Assembly: GCF_014202345.1 (NCBI RefSeq)
Contig: NZ_JACHGO010000001.1
Coordinates: 248,001-312,000, forward strand
Direction of reading: 5' to 3'
DNA length: 64,000 bases
DNA from: Desulfovibrio intestinalis
GTDB taxonomy: Bacteria > Desulfobacterota > Desulfovibrionia > Desulfovibrionales > Desulfovibrionaceae
A program made the position numbers and the translations under genes. Under the pieces are notes generated by a model. The model was given only the letters and a program-made list of their open reading frames with translations, made no database searches and was not told the DNA's origin. Shown here one piece after another: positions 51,383-60,930 of this stretch (the first letter of the stretch is position 1; each line of letters opens with the position of its first letter).

Positions 51383-53510
51383 CAAAACGGCTCTCCTCGC
51401 CCGGCAGGGCCTTTCTGGGCAAATTCGGGCGCATGGCATTGAGGGCAACGCCCAGTGTGGTGACATTATGCAGCAGGGCTGAAACTCCTGGCCCCATAAA
51501 CATAAAGAGGCCGCCCAGCAAGAAAGCGCTGTTGAGCGTCAACGTAGCCACAAAGTTGAAATGGATGCGGCGTAACGTGCGTCTGCCCAGCAGACGGGCG
51601 TTGACAAGGCCTTCAAGGTTGGGGTGGGTCAACAATACGTTGGCCACCTCGCGGGCCAGATCAGTGCCGTCGCTCATGGCCACGCCCACATGTGAAGCGG
51701 AAAGCGCCGGGGCATCATTGATGCCGTCGCCGACCATAAGCACTTTGCAGCCCTGTTCTGTCAGCTCTTGAATAATACGGGCCTTATCTGTGGGCAGCAC
51801 TTGCGAGCGGTATTCGTTGATGCCCACACGAGCCGCCACTGCGCGGGCCGTGCGTTCATCGTCGCCCGTCAACATAAGAATGCGGTTAAAGCCCAGACCG
51901 CGAAGCTCTTCGACCACGCGGGGAGCTTCGGAGCGCATGGGGTCCTCAATGGAAACCATGCCAGCCACCTTGCCGTCTTCGCTCATAAAGAGCAAAGAAC
52001 GCCCCATACTGGTCTGTTCTTCAATCGCTTCGGCCAGAGCCGAAAGGTCAACGCCTTCGTCATGCTCTATATAATGGCGGCTGCCCACGCGCATTTTCTT
52101 TCCGTACAAGGAAGAGGCCACACCGTGAGCAACTACATATTCCACATGGGCGTGCTCTTCGGCATGCTGAAGGCCTTCTTCATCGGCCTTGCGGACAACG
52201 GCGCGGGCCACGGGATGCGGAAAATGTTCCTCAAGGCAGGCCATGACGCGCAATACCTCTGTGCGGTCAAAGCCAGGCGCGGGAAAAACTTCCACCACTT
52301 CAGGGCTGGCCTGAGTGAGAGTGCCTGTCTTGTCAAAGACCACAGTGTCAGCTTCATTGAGGGCTTCGAGATAACGTCCGCCCTTGATGGCCATGCCATG
52401 CCGCGCGCCTTCGCGCATGGAAGCCAGCACTGCCAGGGGGGTCGCAAGCTTGAGCGCGCAGGAGTAATCTACAAGCAGTACCGAGGCCGCACGGCGGAAG
52501 TCGCGCGTGAGCAGCCAGACAAGGGCGGCCAGGCCAAAGGTGAAGGGCACGGCCATGTCGGCGAGACGCTCGTACTTGCCCTGGATTCCGGCCTTGAGAG
52601 ACTCAGATTCTTCAATGAATTTGACAACCTGACGAAGCCTCGTGCCATCACCCACATGGCGGGCGCGAATGACCAGGCGGCCTTCTTCCACAACTGTGCC
52701 AGCGAATACTGAGGCTCCAGTGGTGCGTTTGACGCCCAGCGGCTCGCCCGTCATTGACGACTGGTTGACCACTGCGCAGCCATCTTCAACCACGCCGTCT
52801 ACGGGAATGCTGCCTCCGTCGCGCACAACGACCAGGTCGCCTTCCTTTACCTGAGCCAGGGGAACGGAAATCTCGGTTCCTTCGGCCAGCAGCCATACGT
52901 TTTCCACGTTGAGGGCCAAACTTTCAGTGAGAGTGGCCATGGAACGGCGACGCGTCCAGTATTCCAGCGTTTCGCCAAGGCCCAGCAGCAGGGTAAGCAG
53001 GCTGACCGTACGGAAATCACGCATGACAAGCGACGCGCCGATGGCGGCTGCGTCCAGAACATCCACGTTGAGCGCGCCGCGCAGTACAGCCCGGACACCT
53101 TTGAAAAGAAAAGGAACGGCGCTGACAACACTGTTGACTACGCGCAAGGCCATAGGCAGCAGAGGGCGCACAAAAATATATTGAAAAACGGGCATCAGCC
53201 CTTCAGTCAGTGTGGCTTCTCCTGGTTGGGGCGTGGGGTCGTCTCCCAACTCTGCCAGAGGGCCATCATCGCCTCCAGCTCCAACAAAGAGGGTCAAAGC
53301 TGTTTCGCGGCTATCTTCATTTTCAAAGAAAAAGAGCAAGCTGCCCAGACGGGGATTGACGCTTACCTCGCTTATGCCAGGCAGCGTGGCCAGCGCACCA
53401 GCCAGGGCTTCGGCCTGCGCCATGCCGAGGGGGCCAGAGGCGCGCACGCGCATTCTGCCGGAATCGGGCGTGGTTAGACCACGCAGCTCATGAACAATAT
53501 AAAAACGCAT
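51363..53510 (-). CDS. P1B-type metal-translocating ATPase with SCA in place of CPC
   Basis: The 715-aa ATPase has an N-terminal HMA2-like domain lacking CxxC, membrane segments, the actuator loop TGEP, VVFDKTGTLTQ (phosphorylated Asp), MLTGDDERT and GDGINDAPALS. The transmembrane metal motif is YSCALKLATP instead of CPC, so its metal is not predictable by analogy with Cu or Zn pumps. Together with the HMA2, YtxH/DUF6110-like and FeoA genes nearby, it suggests Fe or Mn handling (inference). Confidence 0.88.
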   Translation of the reverse strand: MRFYIVHELRGLTTPDSGRMRVRASGPLGMAQAEALAGALATLPGISEVSVNPRLGSLLFFFENEDSRETALTLFVGAGGDDGPLAELGDDPTPQPGEATLTEGLMPVFQYIFVRPLLPMALRVVNSVVSAVPFLFKGVRAVLRGALNVDVLDAAAIGASLVMRDFRTVSLLTLLLGLGETLEYWTRRRSMATLTESLALNVENVWLLAEGTEISVPLAQVKEGDLVVVRDGGSIPVDGVVEDGCAVVNQSSMTGEPLGVKRTTGASVFAGTVVEEGRLVIRARHVGDGTRLRQVVKFIEESESLKAGIQGKYERLADMAVPFTFGLAALVWLLTRDFRRAASVLLVDYSCALKLATPLAVLASMREGARHGMAIKGGRYLEALNEADTVVFDKTGTLTQASPEVVEVFPAPGFDRTEVLRVMACLEEHFPHPVARAVVRKADEEGLQHAEEHAHVEYVVAHGVASSLYGKKMRVGSRHYIEHDEGVDLSALAEAIEEQTSMGRSLLFMSEDGKVAGMVSIEDPMRSEAPRVVEELRGLGFNRILMLTGDDERTARAVAARVGINEYRSQVLPTDKARIIQELTEQGCKVLMVGDGINDAPALSASHVGVAMSDGTDLAREVANVLLTHPNLEGLVNARLLGRRTLRRIHFNFVATLTLNSAFLLGGLFMFMGPGVSALLHNVTTLGVALNAMRPNLPRKALPGEESRFEHPASS

Positions 53511-53840
53511 GCGCGCGCTCCTGTTCCATATATAAATTTAATCTTTGCGATGGGGGTGCCCATTTGGGAAGAACAACTGTGCGCGTTCGCACGAATTGAA
53601 GCGTAGCGCTTGCCTGTCTGACCTGACAAAAGGCGGTCAGGCGTAGTGGTTGGGGGCAAAGTTTGCTGTCAGCCACTTTCGACATTGTGCAGTTGTCTGG
53701 GACGCCGGAATAGTCAGTTTTAAAATTGACTATTCCGACGCCGGGCATTTTCGTGGCAGGTTCACGCGTCGTTACACGCTGCAAATGCAGAGAGCGGGCA
53801 AAAGCTTGCGCCGGAGCGAGACTTGCCGTGCAAAATTGGT
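53511..53840. other. intergenic region with long dyad
   Basis: CGGAATAGTCAG and its near-perfect complement (53706-53737, one mismatch, no loop) form an operator-like palindrome between the YtxH-like gene and the ATPase. No gene is seen. Confidence 0.45.
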
Positions 53841-54095
53841 CTAGGCTTCAGCCTTGTCCTTGGTGGCCTTACGCTTATCAGAAGCCATGCGGGCTTCAGC
53901 CGTAAGGTCTTCCACATCTTCTTTAAGGGCTTCAACCTTGGTCAGCAGGGCATCTTTAACGTCAATGCCGCGGCTGATAAGGTCAGTTGCCATAGGTTTG
54001 AAATCAAACTTGCCGCGGCTCACAGCCGCAGTGCCCGCAGCGCCGACAATCAGACCACCCAGAAACCAAAGGCCGTATTTCAGTCCATTGTTCAT
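53841..54095 (-). CDS. small membrane protein, YtxH/DUF6110-like
   Basis: The 84-aa product has one glycine-rich N-terminal membrane segment (GLKYGLWFLGGLIVGAAGTA) and a charged, helical, probably coiled-coil tail (LLTKVEALKEDVEDLTAEARM). AAGGAGG precedes the ATG. Similar small proteins accompany HMA2-type ATPases, which fits the neighbour. Confidence 0.7.
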   Translation of the reverse strand: MNNGLKYGLWFLGGLIVGAAGTAAVSRGKFDFKPMATDLISRGIDVKDALLTKVEALKEDVEDLTAEARMASDKRKATKDKAEA

Positions 54096-54166
54096 ATATG
54101 CCTCCTTAAATGATCGCGTTGCAAACCGTTCGCGCGGCAAGCCACGCTGGACGGCAGACTAAAAGC

Positions 54167-54202
54167 CCTCATCCCTGCCACACTTGCGTGACAGGGATGA
54201 GG
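54167..54202. terminator. hairpin downstream of feoA
   Basis: CCTCATCCCTG and its exact complement around an inner CAC/GTG. It lies between feoA and the YtxH-like gene. Confidence 0.6.
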
Positions 54203-54235
54203 CAAGACTATTACAATTGCGATAGATTGGGAAGT

Positions 54236-54484
54236 CTAGCTGTCAGAGGCAGCCAGGTCGACCTTGATAAAGTCGGCTTCGCTGTTACGGAGCGAGATAG
54301 TGACGCCTGAAAGGCGCAGGGCGACAGGATCTTTGAGGGGCGCACGGCCCACGATTGAAACCGTAGTGCCGGGGATGAGCCCCATGTCACGAATGCGGCG
54401 GTTCATTTCGCCAAGGGCTTCCACAGCGGCGATTTTGCCCTGCTGGCCCACCTGCATCTGACGTAGATTGACAATCTGGCTCAT
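54236..54484 (-). CDS. feoA: FeoA-family protein
   Basis: The 82-aa SH3-like protein has LGEMNRRIRDMGLIPGTTVSIVGRAPLKDPVALRLSG, the FeoA signature. FeoA supports FeoB ferrous iron uptake. No feoB lies in the window, so this is a standalone copy, perhaps regulating the adjacent metal pump. Confidence 0.88.
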   Translation of the reverse strand: MSQIVNLRQMQVGQQGKIAAVEALGEMNRRIRDMGLIPGTTVSIVGRAPLKDPVALRLSGVTISLRNSEADFIKVDLAASDS

Positions 54485-54715
54485 TGCGTGTTCTCTCTTT
54501 TTTTAGCCTCAAGGCTGTGGTACAGTAAATTTATGAGTTCCGGCCCATGCTCAACCAGCGCGCACTATTTGTACTGCGTCAGCTGAGGTGGCATGAGCGC
54601 CAAAGATCTACAGGCTTGGCAGTAAGCTTGCTCCCGCTAGTAAGATATGTCAAGAAAAAAGAAAGTCAATTTCAAACCGGGCCTTATTCGACCCGCATTC
54701 TACCAAGGAGGCCCC

Positions 54716-55282
54716 ATGCCGTCTTCTTATGTTGTGCATGTGATGGAAGGCAGGGCGCGTCTGCGTCATCCTGCTCTGGCCGATACCAAGGTTCGCGGCG
54801 CGGCGCAGGCTTTGCTGCAAGGCGAAACCGGGGTTAGCGAAGTGCGTTCCGGTTCCGAGTCTCTTTTGCTGCTGATGGCGCCCGGTACTGATTTTGCCGC
54901 CATTTGTAAGCGCCTTGAAAAAAAGGTGCCGGCCCTTCTCAAGCCCAAGGCGGAAGTTGCCGCAGTCCATAGAGCCGAAAAGCGTTCGCAGTTTGCCGCC
55001 AAGCAGGCCGCACGCAAGGGCAAGGGGCAGGGCATAGGCTTTGGCGACATGCTTGGCGACATGCAGGTGCCAGCTTTTCTGCAGCCCCTTGTATCGGGAA
55101 CCGGCAACGGCAAGATTATGGGGATAAGCCAGCGTAAATTTGCGGTGCGGGCCATGTTTGGTGCGGGCAGTCTTTGCCTGCTTACCGGACTTGCCGGAGG
55201 CAAGAGCCTGCATGTGGCAGCTGGTCTGGCTTGGGCGGCATTGGCCTCGCGCCATGTATGGGTGCGCCGTAAGGCTTTGTAA
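54716..55282 (+). CDS. HMA2-domain membrane protein
   Basis: The 188-aa product has an N-terminal HMA2 domain (GRARLRHPALADTKVRGAAQALL), a basic linker (FAAKQAARKGKGQG) and C-terminal hydrophobic segments (AMFGAGSLCLLTGLAGG, AAGLAWAALASRH). The ATG at 54716 follows AAGGAGG. It is paralogous to the small HMA2 protein at 51098 and divergent from feoA. Confidence 0.7.
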   Translation: MPSSYVVHVMEGRARLRHPALADTKVRGAAQALLQGETGVSEVRSGSESLLLLMAPGTDFAAICKRLEKKVPALLKPKAEVAAVHRAEKRSQFAAKQAARKGKGQGIGFGDMLGDMQVPAFLQPLVSGTGNGKIMGISQRKFAVRAMFGAGSLCLLTGLAGGKSLHVAAGLAWAALASRHVWVRRKAL

Positions 55283-55303
55283 AAAACTAAGATTTATCAA
55301 TGT

Positions 55304-55340
55304 AAAGGGCTGGGGCAACGTAATGCCCCAGCCCTTGTTT
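55304..55340 (+). terminator. rho-independent terminator
   Basis: AAGGGCTGGGGC, a 9-nt loop and its exact complement, then GTTTTT, after the HMA2 membrane protein. Confidence 0.85.
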
Positions 55341-55371
55341 TTGGTCTTGTTCAGGTGATCGCGCATGCGCA

Positions 55372-55407
55372 AAGCAAAAGCCACCCGCATGCGGATGGCT
55401 TTTGCTT
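55372..55407. terminator. terminator hairpin of acs
   Basis: AAGCAAAAGCCA and exact complement TGGCTTTTGCTT. It is active for either strand and lies 26 nt after acs. Confidence 0.75.
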
Positions 55408-55432
55408 GTTTTGATGGGGTTATTCCGCGCGG

Positions 55433-57478
55433 TTATTCAGCATTGGAGTTGTCGCCGCCTTCAGGCGCGTTTTCCGTTTCATGCCGCCCCGCCACAAGGT
55501 TGCGGTGCCCGGAAATGATTTTGGGTATCACTTCGGGTTCAGCCAGAGAGGTGGTGTCGCCAATATCTTCATAACTGTCGCCAGCTATCTTGCGCAGCAT
55601 GCGCCGGATGATCTTGCCCGAGGTCGTCTTGGGCATGCCGTCCACAAACTGGATGTATTCCGGGGTAGCCAGCGCCCCAATATCACGCCGCACGGCGTCA
55701 CGAAGTTTGGCACGCAGGTCGGCGCTCCACGGCACTTCATCGCGTGTGACCACATATGCGTAGATGCCTTCGCCCTTGAGGGCATGCGGCATGGGAACAA
55801 CCGCAGCCTCGCCCACTTCGGGGCAGGTAGCCAGTACGGCTTCAATTTCGGCTGTGGAGAGGCGGTGTCCTGACACGTTGATGGAGTCGTCAATACGGCC
55901 CAGAATCCAGAAGTATCCGTCCTGATCTATTTCAGCCGCGTCTCCGGAGGCATAGCAGCCGAATCGTGAGAAGTAGGACTGATATTTCTCTTCATCATTG
56001 AAAACACCTTGCATCATGCCGGGCCAGGGGCGGCGAATGACCAGATGTCCGGCCTTGCAGCCCGCTTCGGGTTCTTCACCGTCGCGTGCCGCTGAACCCA
56101 TAACAGTGGCGTCAATGCCGGGCAGGGGCTTGGAGGCCGAACCGGGTTTGAGCTTTGTGGCATATGGCATGGGAGCGATCATGGCTCCGCCGGTTTCCGT
56201 TTGCCACCATGTGTCTACAATGGGCAGCTCGCCGCTGCCGATATGCTTGTGGTACCATTGCCAGGCTTCGGGGTTGATGGGTTCGCCCACACTGCCCAAG
56301 ATGCGCAGGCTGCGCAGGTCATAGCGCTCTGTCCACGCTTCGTTCATGCGCATAAGCGAACGGATGACGGTGGGGGCCGTGTACAGGATGTTGACACGAA
56401 AGTTTTCAACAATGCGCCAGTAGCGGTCAGGGTAGGGCCAGGTGGGTATACCCTCGAACATGAGCGTCGTGGCCCCCAGAGAAAGCGGCCCGTAAACGCC
56501 GTAGGTATGCCCGGTGATCCAGCCTGCGTCGGCTGTGCACCAGTACACGTCGTCGTCGCGCATGTCGAAGCACCACTGGGTAGTGTGGGCCGCATAGGTC
56601 AAATACCCGCCTGTGGAATGCATGACGCCGGTTGGCTTGCCCGTGCTGCCGCTGGTGTGCAGCAAAAAGAGCGTGTCATTGGAATCCATTGGCTCACAGG
56701 GAAAGTCGGGGTTCAGTGTAAAGTCGTCGATAAGGTCGTGCCACCAGATGTCCCGGTTGCGCTGCATATGGACATTCTCAAGTCCTGCATGCTTGACCAC
56801 CACCACATGGGCCACAGACGGACACTTTTCAAGAATGGGATCAAGATTGGCCTTGAGCGGCTTGAATTTGCCGCCGCGCACGGCGGCATCCGCCGTGATG
56901 ACAACGCGCGCCTTGCAACCCTGAATACGGCTGCGCACGCCGCCTTCGGCATAGCCGGAGAAGATGGCCGTGTGTATGGCCCCAATGCGGGCGCAGGCCA
57001 GCATTGCGATGAAAAGCTCGGGAATCATCGGCATGTACAAGGCCACATGATCGCCTTTGCGGATGCGCAGCGAGCTCAGTGCGTGGGCTACCCGGCAGAC
57101 TTCAGTGTAGAGCATCTGATAGGTATAGCAGCGTACATCGGTTTCTTTTTCACCCTGCCAGATGAGGGCGGCTTTGTTGCGGCGACCTGAAATAAGGTGT
57201 CTATCTATGCAGTTGAACGAGGCATTAAGTTTGCCCCCGGTAAACCACTTGTATTTATGATTTACCTCATCAGCTTCTAGTACCTTGTCCCAGCGCTTGA
57301 ACCAATGGACCAACTGCGAAGCTCGAGCACCCCAAAAGTCACTGGGGTCTTCCAAGGCACGACGGCACAGTGCATCGTATTCTTCTGCTCCGCATACCCA
57401 GGCAGATGTTTTGCCGTGCTCTGGTGGAAGATAGCTGCGATTTTCATTCAACAGTGTCGTGATCCGTTCCTGAGACAT
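55433..57478 (-). CDS. acsA: acetyl-coenzyme A synthetase
   Basis: This 681-aa AMP-forming acyl-CoA synthetase has the P-loop LLHTSGSTGKPTGV, WCTADAGWITGHTY, WWQTETGG and the lysine motif TTSGKIIRRMLR near the C-terminus, whose Lys is regulated by acetylation. It activates acetate via acetyl-AMP. ATG 57478 has GGAGGA 7 nt upstream, and the extra five codons from 57493 are rejected. Confidence 0.95.
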   Translation of the reverse strand: MSQERITTLLNENRSYLPPEHGKTSAWVCGAEEYDALCRRALEDPSDFWGARASQLVHWFKRWDKVLEADEVNHKYKWFTGGKLNASFNCIDRHLISGRRNKAALIWQGEKETDVRCYTYQMLYTEVCRVAHALSSLRIRKGDHVALYMPMIPELFIAMLACARIGAIHTAIFSGYAEGGVRSRIQGCKARVVITADAAVRGGKFKPLKANLDPILEKCPSVAHVVVVKHAGLENVHMQRNRDIWWHDLIDDFTLNPDFPCEPMDSNDTLFLLHTSGSTGKPTGVMHSTGGYLTYAAHTTQWCFDMRDDDVYWCTADAGWITGHTYGVYGPLSLGATTLMFEGIPTWPYPDRYWRIVENFRVNILYTAPTVIRSLMRMNEAWTERYDLRSLRILGSVGEPINPEAWQWYHKHIGSGELPIVDTWWQTETGGAMIAPMPYATKLKPGSASKPLPGIDATVMGSAARDGEEPEAGCKAGHLVIRRPWPGMMQGVFNDEEKYQSYFSRFGCYASGDAAEIDQDGYFWILGRIDDSINVSGHRLSTAEIEAVLATCPEVGEAAVVPMPHALKGEGIYAYVVTRDEVPWSADLRAKLRDAVRRDIGALATPEYIQFVDGMPKTTSGKIIRRMLRKIAGDSYEDIGDTTSLAEPEVIPKIISGHRNLVAGRHETENAPEGGDNSNAE

Positions 57479-58409
57479 GATCCAGTCCTCCATCTTGTCT
57501 AAACAGTAAATTGAAAAGATGAGAATTCGCCATGATACTCGAGTAAAGAGATTTTAAATAACAGTCAAGAGCCAGATTCCTGTTTGTGCTTTCAGTCATA
57601 GTTGTGAAAAAAATATCAAAATTACAAAAATTTGGTATTTTTTACCATTTTGCGGGGATTGGAATACCATTACAATTGAAGAAAATTTTCACAATTATGG
57701 GGTAAAAAAATATAAAAAATTTTCAGATTTGGTGGCGGATTGCAATCTCGTGAATAAATAGCCGTTCTGTTGCGCTTGTTCGGCCACGATCGCGCTTGCT
57801 TAGGCGGCCATCAGAATATTTGAAGGTGTAAATGATCTGGATGTGGGTGATGGCTTTTTGAGGCACAGCATATGGGAGTTAATGCTTCACACCAGAGTGA
57901 AGAGGCTTATATGAAGAGAAGGCGCAGAGGGGCCCAGTTGCTTTTGAAGGAACTTCGCTGGTCTGCGCAGGTTTTTGCGAAATTGGACGCAACACAGCGT
58001 GAGGCTTGCATGCTTTAGCCTGTAGTTTAAAGTAGCTACAACCAATCTTGCGGTGCCGCTAGGGCAGCAGAGATGCATTGCCCTTTGGGCCGGAATGCCG
58101 AAGTGAAGATATTTTAGGCGCAGTATCGCCGTGAGAGGAATTTTTGCATTATAGCAAGGAGAGCGTACTTTTTATGCAGGGAGTGGGCAGACGGTACTCG
58201 CCGGAATAAAAGGAAACGTTGGACGCAAAAATTCCAGAAAAAGTGCTGGTAACGAGACTACCTAGGGTATTTTAACCTTGAAAAAGTCTAAATGCCCTAA
58301 CGCTGCACAAGCGTGCAGCGCGCCTCAATGCGGCGTGGATTCTGCCGAAAATCGCATTTTCGGCAGAATGACAACTTTGAAATGTAATGCATTTCAAAGT
58401 TAATCTGCT
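57479..58409. other. long intergenic region upstream of acs
   Basis: The region holds an AT-rich stretch at 57600-57730 with several possible -10 elements and the palindromic repeat copy C at its right end. A 48-codon frame at 57872 lacks a ribosome site. I see no supported gene. Confidence 0.45.
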
Positions 58410-58412
58410 CTA
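58263..58412 (+). repeat. palindromic intergenic repeat, copy C
   Basis: About 150 nt with three hairpins: GCTGCACAAGCGTGCAGC, ATTCTGCCGAAAAT-CGC and its complement (58339-58369, 14 bp), and AACTTTGAAATG paired with CATTTCAAAGTT. It ends in TCTGCTCT at the maf stop. Copies A and B share the order. Confidence 0.8.
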
Positions 58413-59135
58413 GAATGGAGAGTGGGGTGTGTAAGGTCGCATGAAACCCCGGTTAAGCAGCAGATGAGCCAGTTGAGTGACTGGCAGGCCCACCACGGTG
58501 CTCCACGAACCTTCAATCTTGTCTACAAGAAAAGCCCCTTGCCCCTGAATGGCGTAGGCCCCTGCCTTGTCGTGGGGTTCTCCCGTATCCACATAGGCCC
58601 GCAGCACATCTTCAGGCCAGGGGTGGAAAAAAACGCGGCTTACATCGCTGAAAACCAGTTCTTCCGTGTGCACAGGACGCCCGGCTTCATCCACTGACGC
58701 AGTGCCAGCGGGCGACGGCAAGAGCAGGCATACGGCGCTGATGACCTCATGCCCGCGCCCTGTAAGGCGTTGCAGCATATTCAAAGCATGGCAGGAATCA
58801 TTTGGTTTGCCCAGAATGTCTCCGTCCACAGTTACAACCGTGTCGGCAGCAAGAATGATTGTTCTGCTGTGAGGCTGCGCCGCCTCAGTAGCGGATGCAC
58901 TGTGCATACCCGCAGCCACGGCATGCGCTTTGGCTGTGGCTGCTCTTCGGGTATAGGCGTCAGGGTTTTCACCAGGTTCAGGAAGCGGTTCTGCCCCATC
59001 AGGGCGGGCCAGTTCAAAAGGCAGGCTCCATTCTGACAAAAACTGTCGGCGCCGAGGCGAGGCCGAAGCCAGCAACAGTCTGTAGCCAGGGGCCAAGGTG
59101 AAAAGCGGTGAGCGCTGAGAGGATTGAGTCATCAT
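58410..59135 (-). CDS. maf: Maf-family nucleoside triphosphate pyrophosphatase
   Basis: The 241-aa protein has the Maf signature LLLASASPRRRQFL, ILAADTVVTVDGDILGKP and the C-terminal DKAGAYAIQGQGAFLVDKIEGSWSTVVGLPV. Maf proteins hydrolyse non-canonical (e.g. modified U, T) nucleoside triphosphates. A Gly/Pro/Ala-rich insert at about 150-165 makes it slightly longer than average (about 190-200 aa). Confidence 0.92.
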   Translation of the reverse strand: MMTQSSQRSPLFTLAPGYRLLLASASPRRRQFLSEWSLPFELARPDGAEPLPEPGENPDAYTRRAATAKAHAVAAGMHSASATEAAQPHSRTIILAADTVVTVDGDILGKPNDSCHALNMLQRLTGRGHEVISAVCLLLPSPAGTASVDEAGRPVHTEELVFSDVSRVFFHPWPEDVLRAYVDTGEPHDKAGAYAIQGQGAFLVDKIEGSWSTVVGLPVTQLAHLLLNRGFMRPYTPHSPF

Positions 59136-59168
59136 TGCGGTGCGTGTGCAAATACTGGCATGCGGCGG

Positions 59169-59723
59169 TTACGCCGGGGTATGGCGCAGAAGTTCCCGAT
59201 CCTGCATGTCCAGCACGCGGAACAGGCCGTTTTCATAAACTCCGTAGCTGCGCGGAGAGTCGCCCTTGGGCAGCGACAGAGAGCCAGGATTCCAGAAGTG
59301 CAGACCGTCAAGGGTTTCGCCACGCGGAACGTGGGTATGCCCTCGCAGGATGACAGTGCCGGGCTTGAAGCCGGGGCAGGGGGGATTTTCCGGCAGGTGG
59401 TGGCCGTGGCTGGCGAAGATGCACAAGCCGTCAGCTTCCAGCCATGCTGAATCGGCTACGTTGAAAGGCAGCAGTCCCAAATCCACTTCGGCGTCGCAGT
59501 TGCCGCGCACAGCGGTAACTGGGCAGGGCAGAGCATTCAGATCGGGCATTTCACGCATGACCGACTTGGTGTCGTAGCCCAAAGGCAAGGGATTGCGCGG
59601 GCCGTGGTACACTAGGTCACCCAGCAGCACCAGCATGTCGGGTTCCAGCTGGCGCGCCTTTTCCACCAGAAAGCGCAGGCTTTCAATGGAGCCATGCAGG
59701 TCGGAGGCAATGAGCAGACGCAT
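59169..59723 (-). CDS. yfcE: YfcE-type phosphodiesterase
   Basis: The 184-aa calcineurin-like metallophosphoesterase has ASDLHGS (DxH), LGDLVYHG (GDxxY), RGNCD (GNCD), SHGHH and GHTHVPR. It overlaps the Trm112-like stop (TGATG). The physiological substrate is unknown. Confidence 0.9.
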   Translation of the reverse strand: MRLLIASDLHGSIESLRFLVEKARQLEPDMLVLLGDLVYHGPRNPLPLGYDTKSVMREMPDLNALPCPVTAVRGNCDAEVDLGLLPFNVADSAWLEADGLCIFASHGHHLPENPPCPGFKPGTVILRGHTHVPRGETLDGLHFWNPGSLSLPKGDSPRSYGVYENGLFRVLDMQDRELLRHTPA

Positions 59724-59944
59724 CAGGCGCGTTCCTTAGCCTGGGAATGCTGGGCGTTCCAGGTGGGAAGGTCAATCGCTTCTTCCACCAGCATGACGGG
59801 TATATCTTCACGAACGGGAAACACAACCTGACAGGCTGTACAGGCAAAACCCGCCGTGTTTTCATTTTCTTCCAGAGCTGCAAGGCTGCCAAGGCATTTG
59901 GGGCAGGCCAGGATACGCAAAAGTTCTTCAGTGTTCACGGGCAT
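59723..59944 (-). CDS. Trm112-family zinc-ribbon protein
   Basis: The 73-aa protein has LRILACPKCLGSL and FACTACQVVFPVREDIPVMLVEEA: CPxC and CxxC zinc ligands and the Trm112/UPF0434 (YcaR-like) ending. Its bacterial role is unclear. It is coupled to yfcE. Confidence 0.88.
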   Translation of the reverse strand: MPVNTEELLRILACPKCLGSLAALEENENTAGFACTACQVVFPVREDIPVMLVEEAIDLPTWNAQHSQAKERA

Positions 59945-60069
59945 ATATTTTCCTCTTATATCGGCGTGGGCAAAGACTATACAGCGATGCGGCGTTCAGT
60001 TCAAGGCTTGCACCATATTGATATTTTGCGCTATTAATAAAAACTCACCTTTAGTAAGGTTTATGGTGT

Positions 60070-60930
60070 ATGGAACTTATTGACCTGCATACCCACACTT
60101 CTGCCTCAGATGGTACCGATACCCCTGCGTTGCTTATGGCCAAGGCCGCCCAGACAGGGCTGAAGGCCGTGGCCGTTACAGATCACGACACGCTCTCCGG
60201 TCTGGATGAAGCAGCCGAAGCCGGGCGGGAGTGCGGGGTTGAACTTATACGCGGCTGCGAAATCTCAACGGGCACAGAGCTTGGCGAACTGCATATTCTG
60301 GGCCTGTGGCTGCCGGAAAATCCTGTGGTTTTGCAGGAAAAGCTGGCCTTTTTGCGTATCAAGCGCGCTGAACGCAACGAAGGCATAGTACGCAAACTTC
60401 AGGATCTTGGGCTGGACATTACAATGGAAGAGGTGCTGGCCACTGCCAAGGGTGAAAGCGTGGGAAGACCCCATATCGCAGAAGTGCTGTTGCGAAAGGG
60501 ATATGCCAAAAATTCACGCGAAGTGTTCAAGGAATATCTGGGGTGCCACGGCAAGGCCTATTTGCCCAAGGAAGTGCTTGAACCCGAAGAAAGCGTGCGC
60601 CTTCTGGCGGATATGGGGGCAACCGTGAGCCTGGCTCACCCCATGCTGTGGAAAGGCCCGCCCGGATGGATAGACACCCAGATAGCGCGCCTCAAGGATT
60701 GTGGGCTGAGCGCCATTGAAGCCCTGCACAGCGAACATTCCGAAGCGGATGTGCGCGCCTGCCTTGCATTGGCCAAACGTTTTGGTTTGGGGGTCAGCGG
60801 CGGGTCGGACTATCACGGAAACAACAAGCCCGCCATCCAGCTTGGCAAAGGTTATGGCAAGCTTCGGATTGGCGTTGATGTGCTGGACAATCTGCGCGAG
60901 AGACGTATTGCAGAAGGATTGCCCGTCTGA
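60070..60930 (+). CDS. PHP-domain phosphoesterase (RnmAM/YciV-like)
   Basis: The 286-aa protein has the PHP metal motifs DLHTHTSASDGT, TDHDTLSG, RGCEIST, and the late SGGSDYHGNNKP. Relatives dephosphorylate 3',5'-nucleotides and trim RNA 5' ends. The ATG follows AAGGTTTATGGTGT. It is monocistronic by appearance. Confidence 0.9.
   Translation: MELIDLHTHTSASDGTDTPALLMAKAAQTGLKAVAVTDHDTLSGLDEAAEAGRECGVELIRGCEISTGTELGELHILGLWLPENPVVLQEKLAFLRIKRAERNEGIVRKLQDLGLDITMEEVLATAKGESVGRPHIAEVLLRKGYAKNSREVFKEYLGCHGKAYLPKEVLEPEESVRLLADMGATVSLAHPMLWKGPPGWIDTQIARLKDCGLSAIEALHSEHSEADVRACLALAKRFGLGVSGGSDYHGNNKPAIQLGKGYGKLRIGVDVLDNLRERRIAEGLPV

Noticed and set aside
57872..58018. 48-codon frame upstream of acs
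   Set aside because: There is no ribosome binding site and no recognisable sequence. It is too short to support on composition alone.
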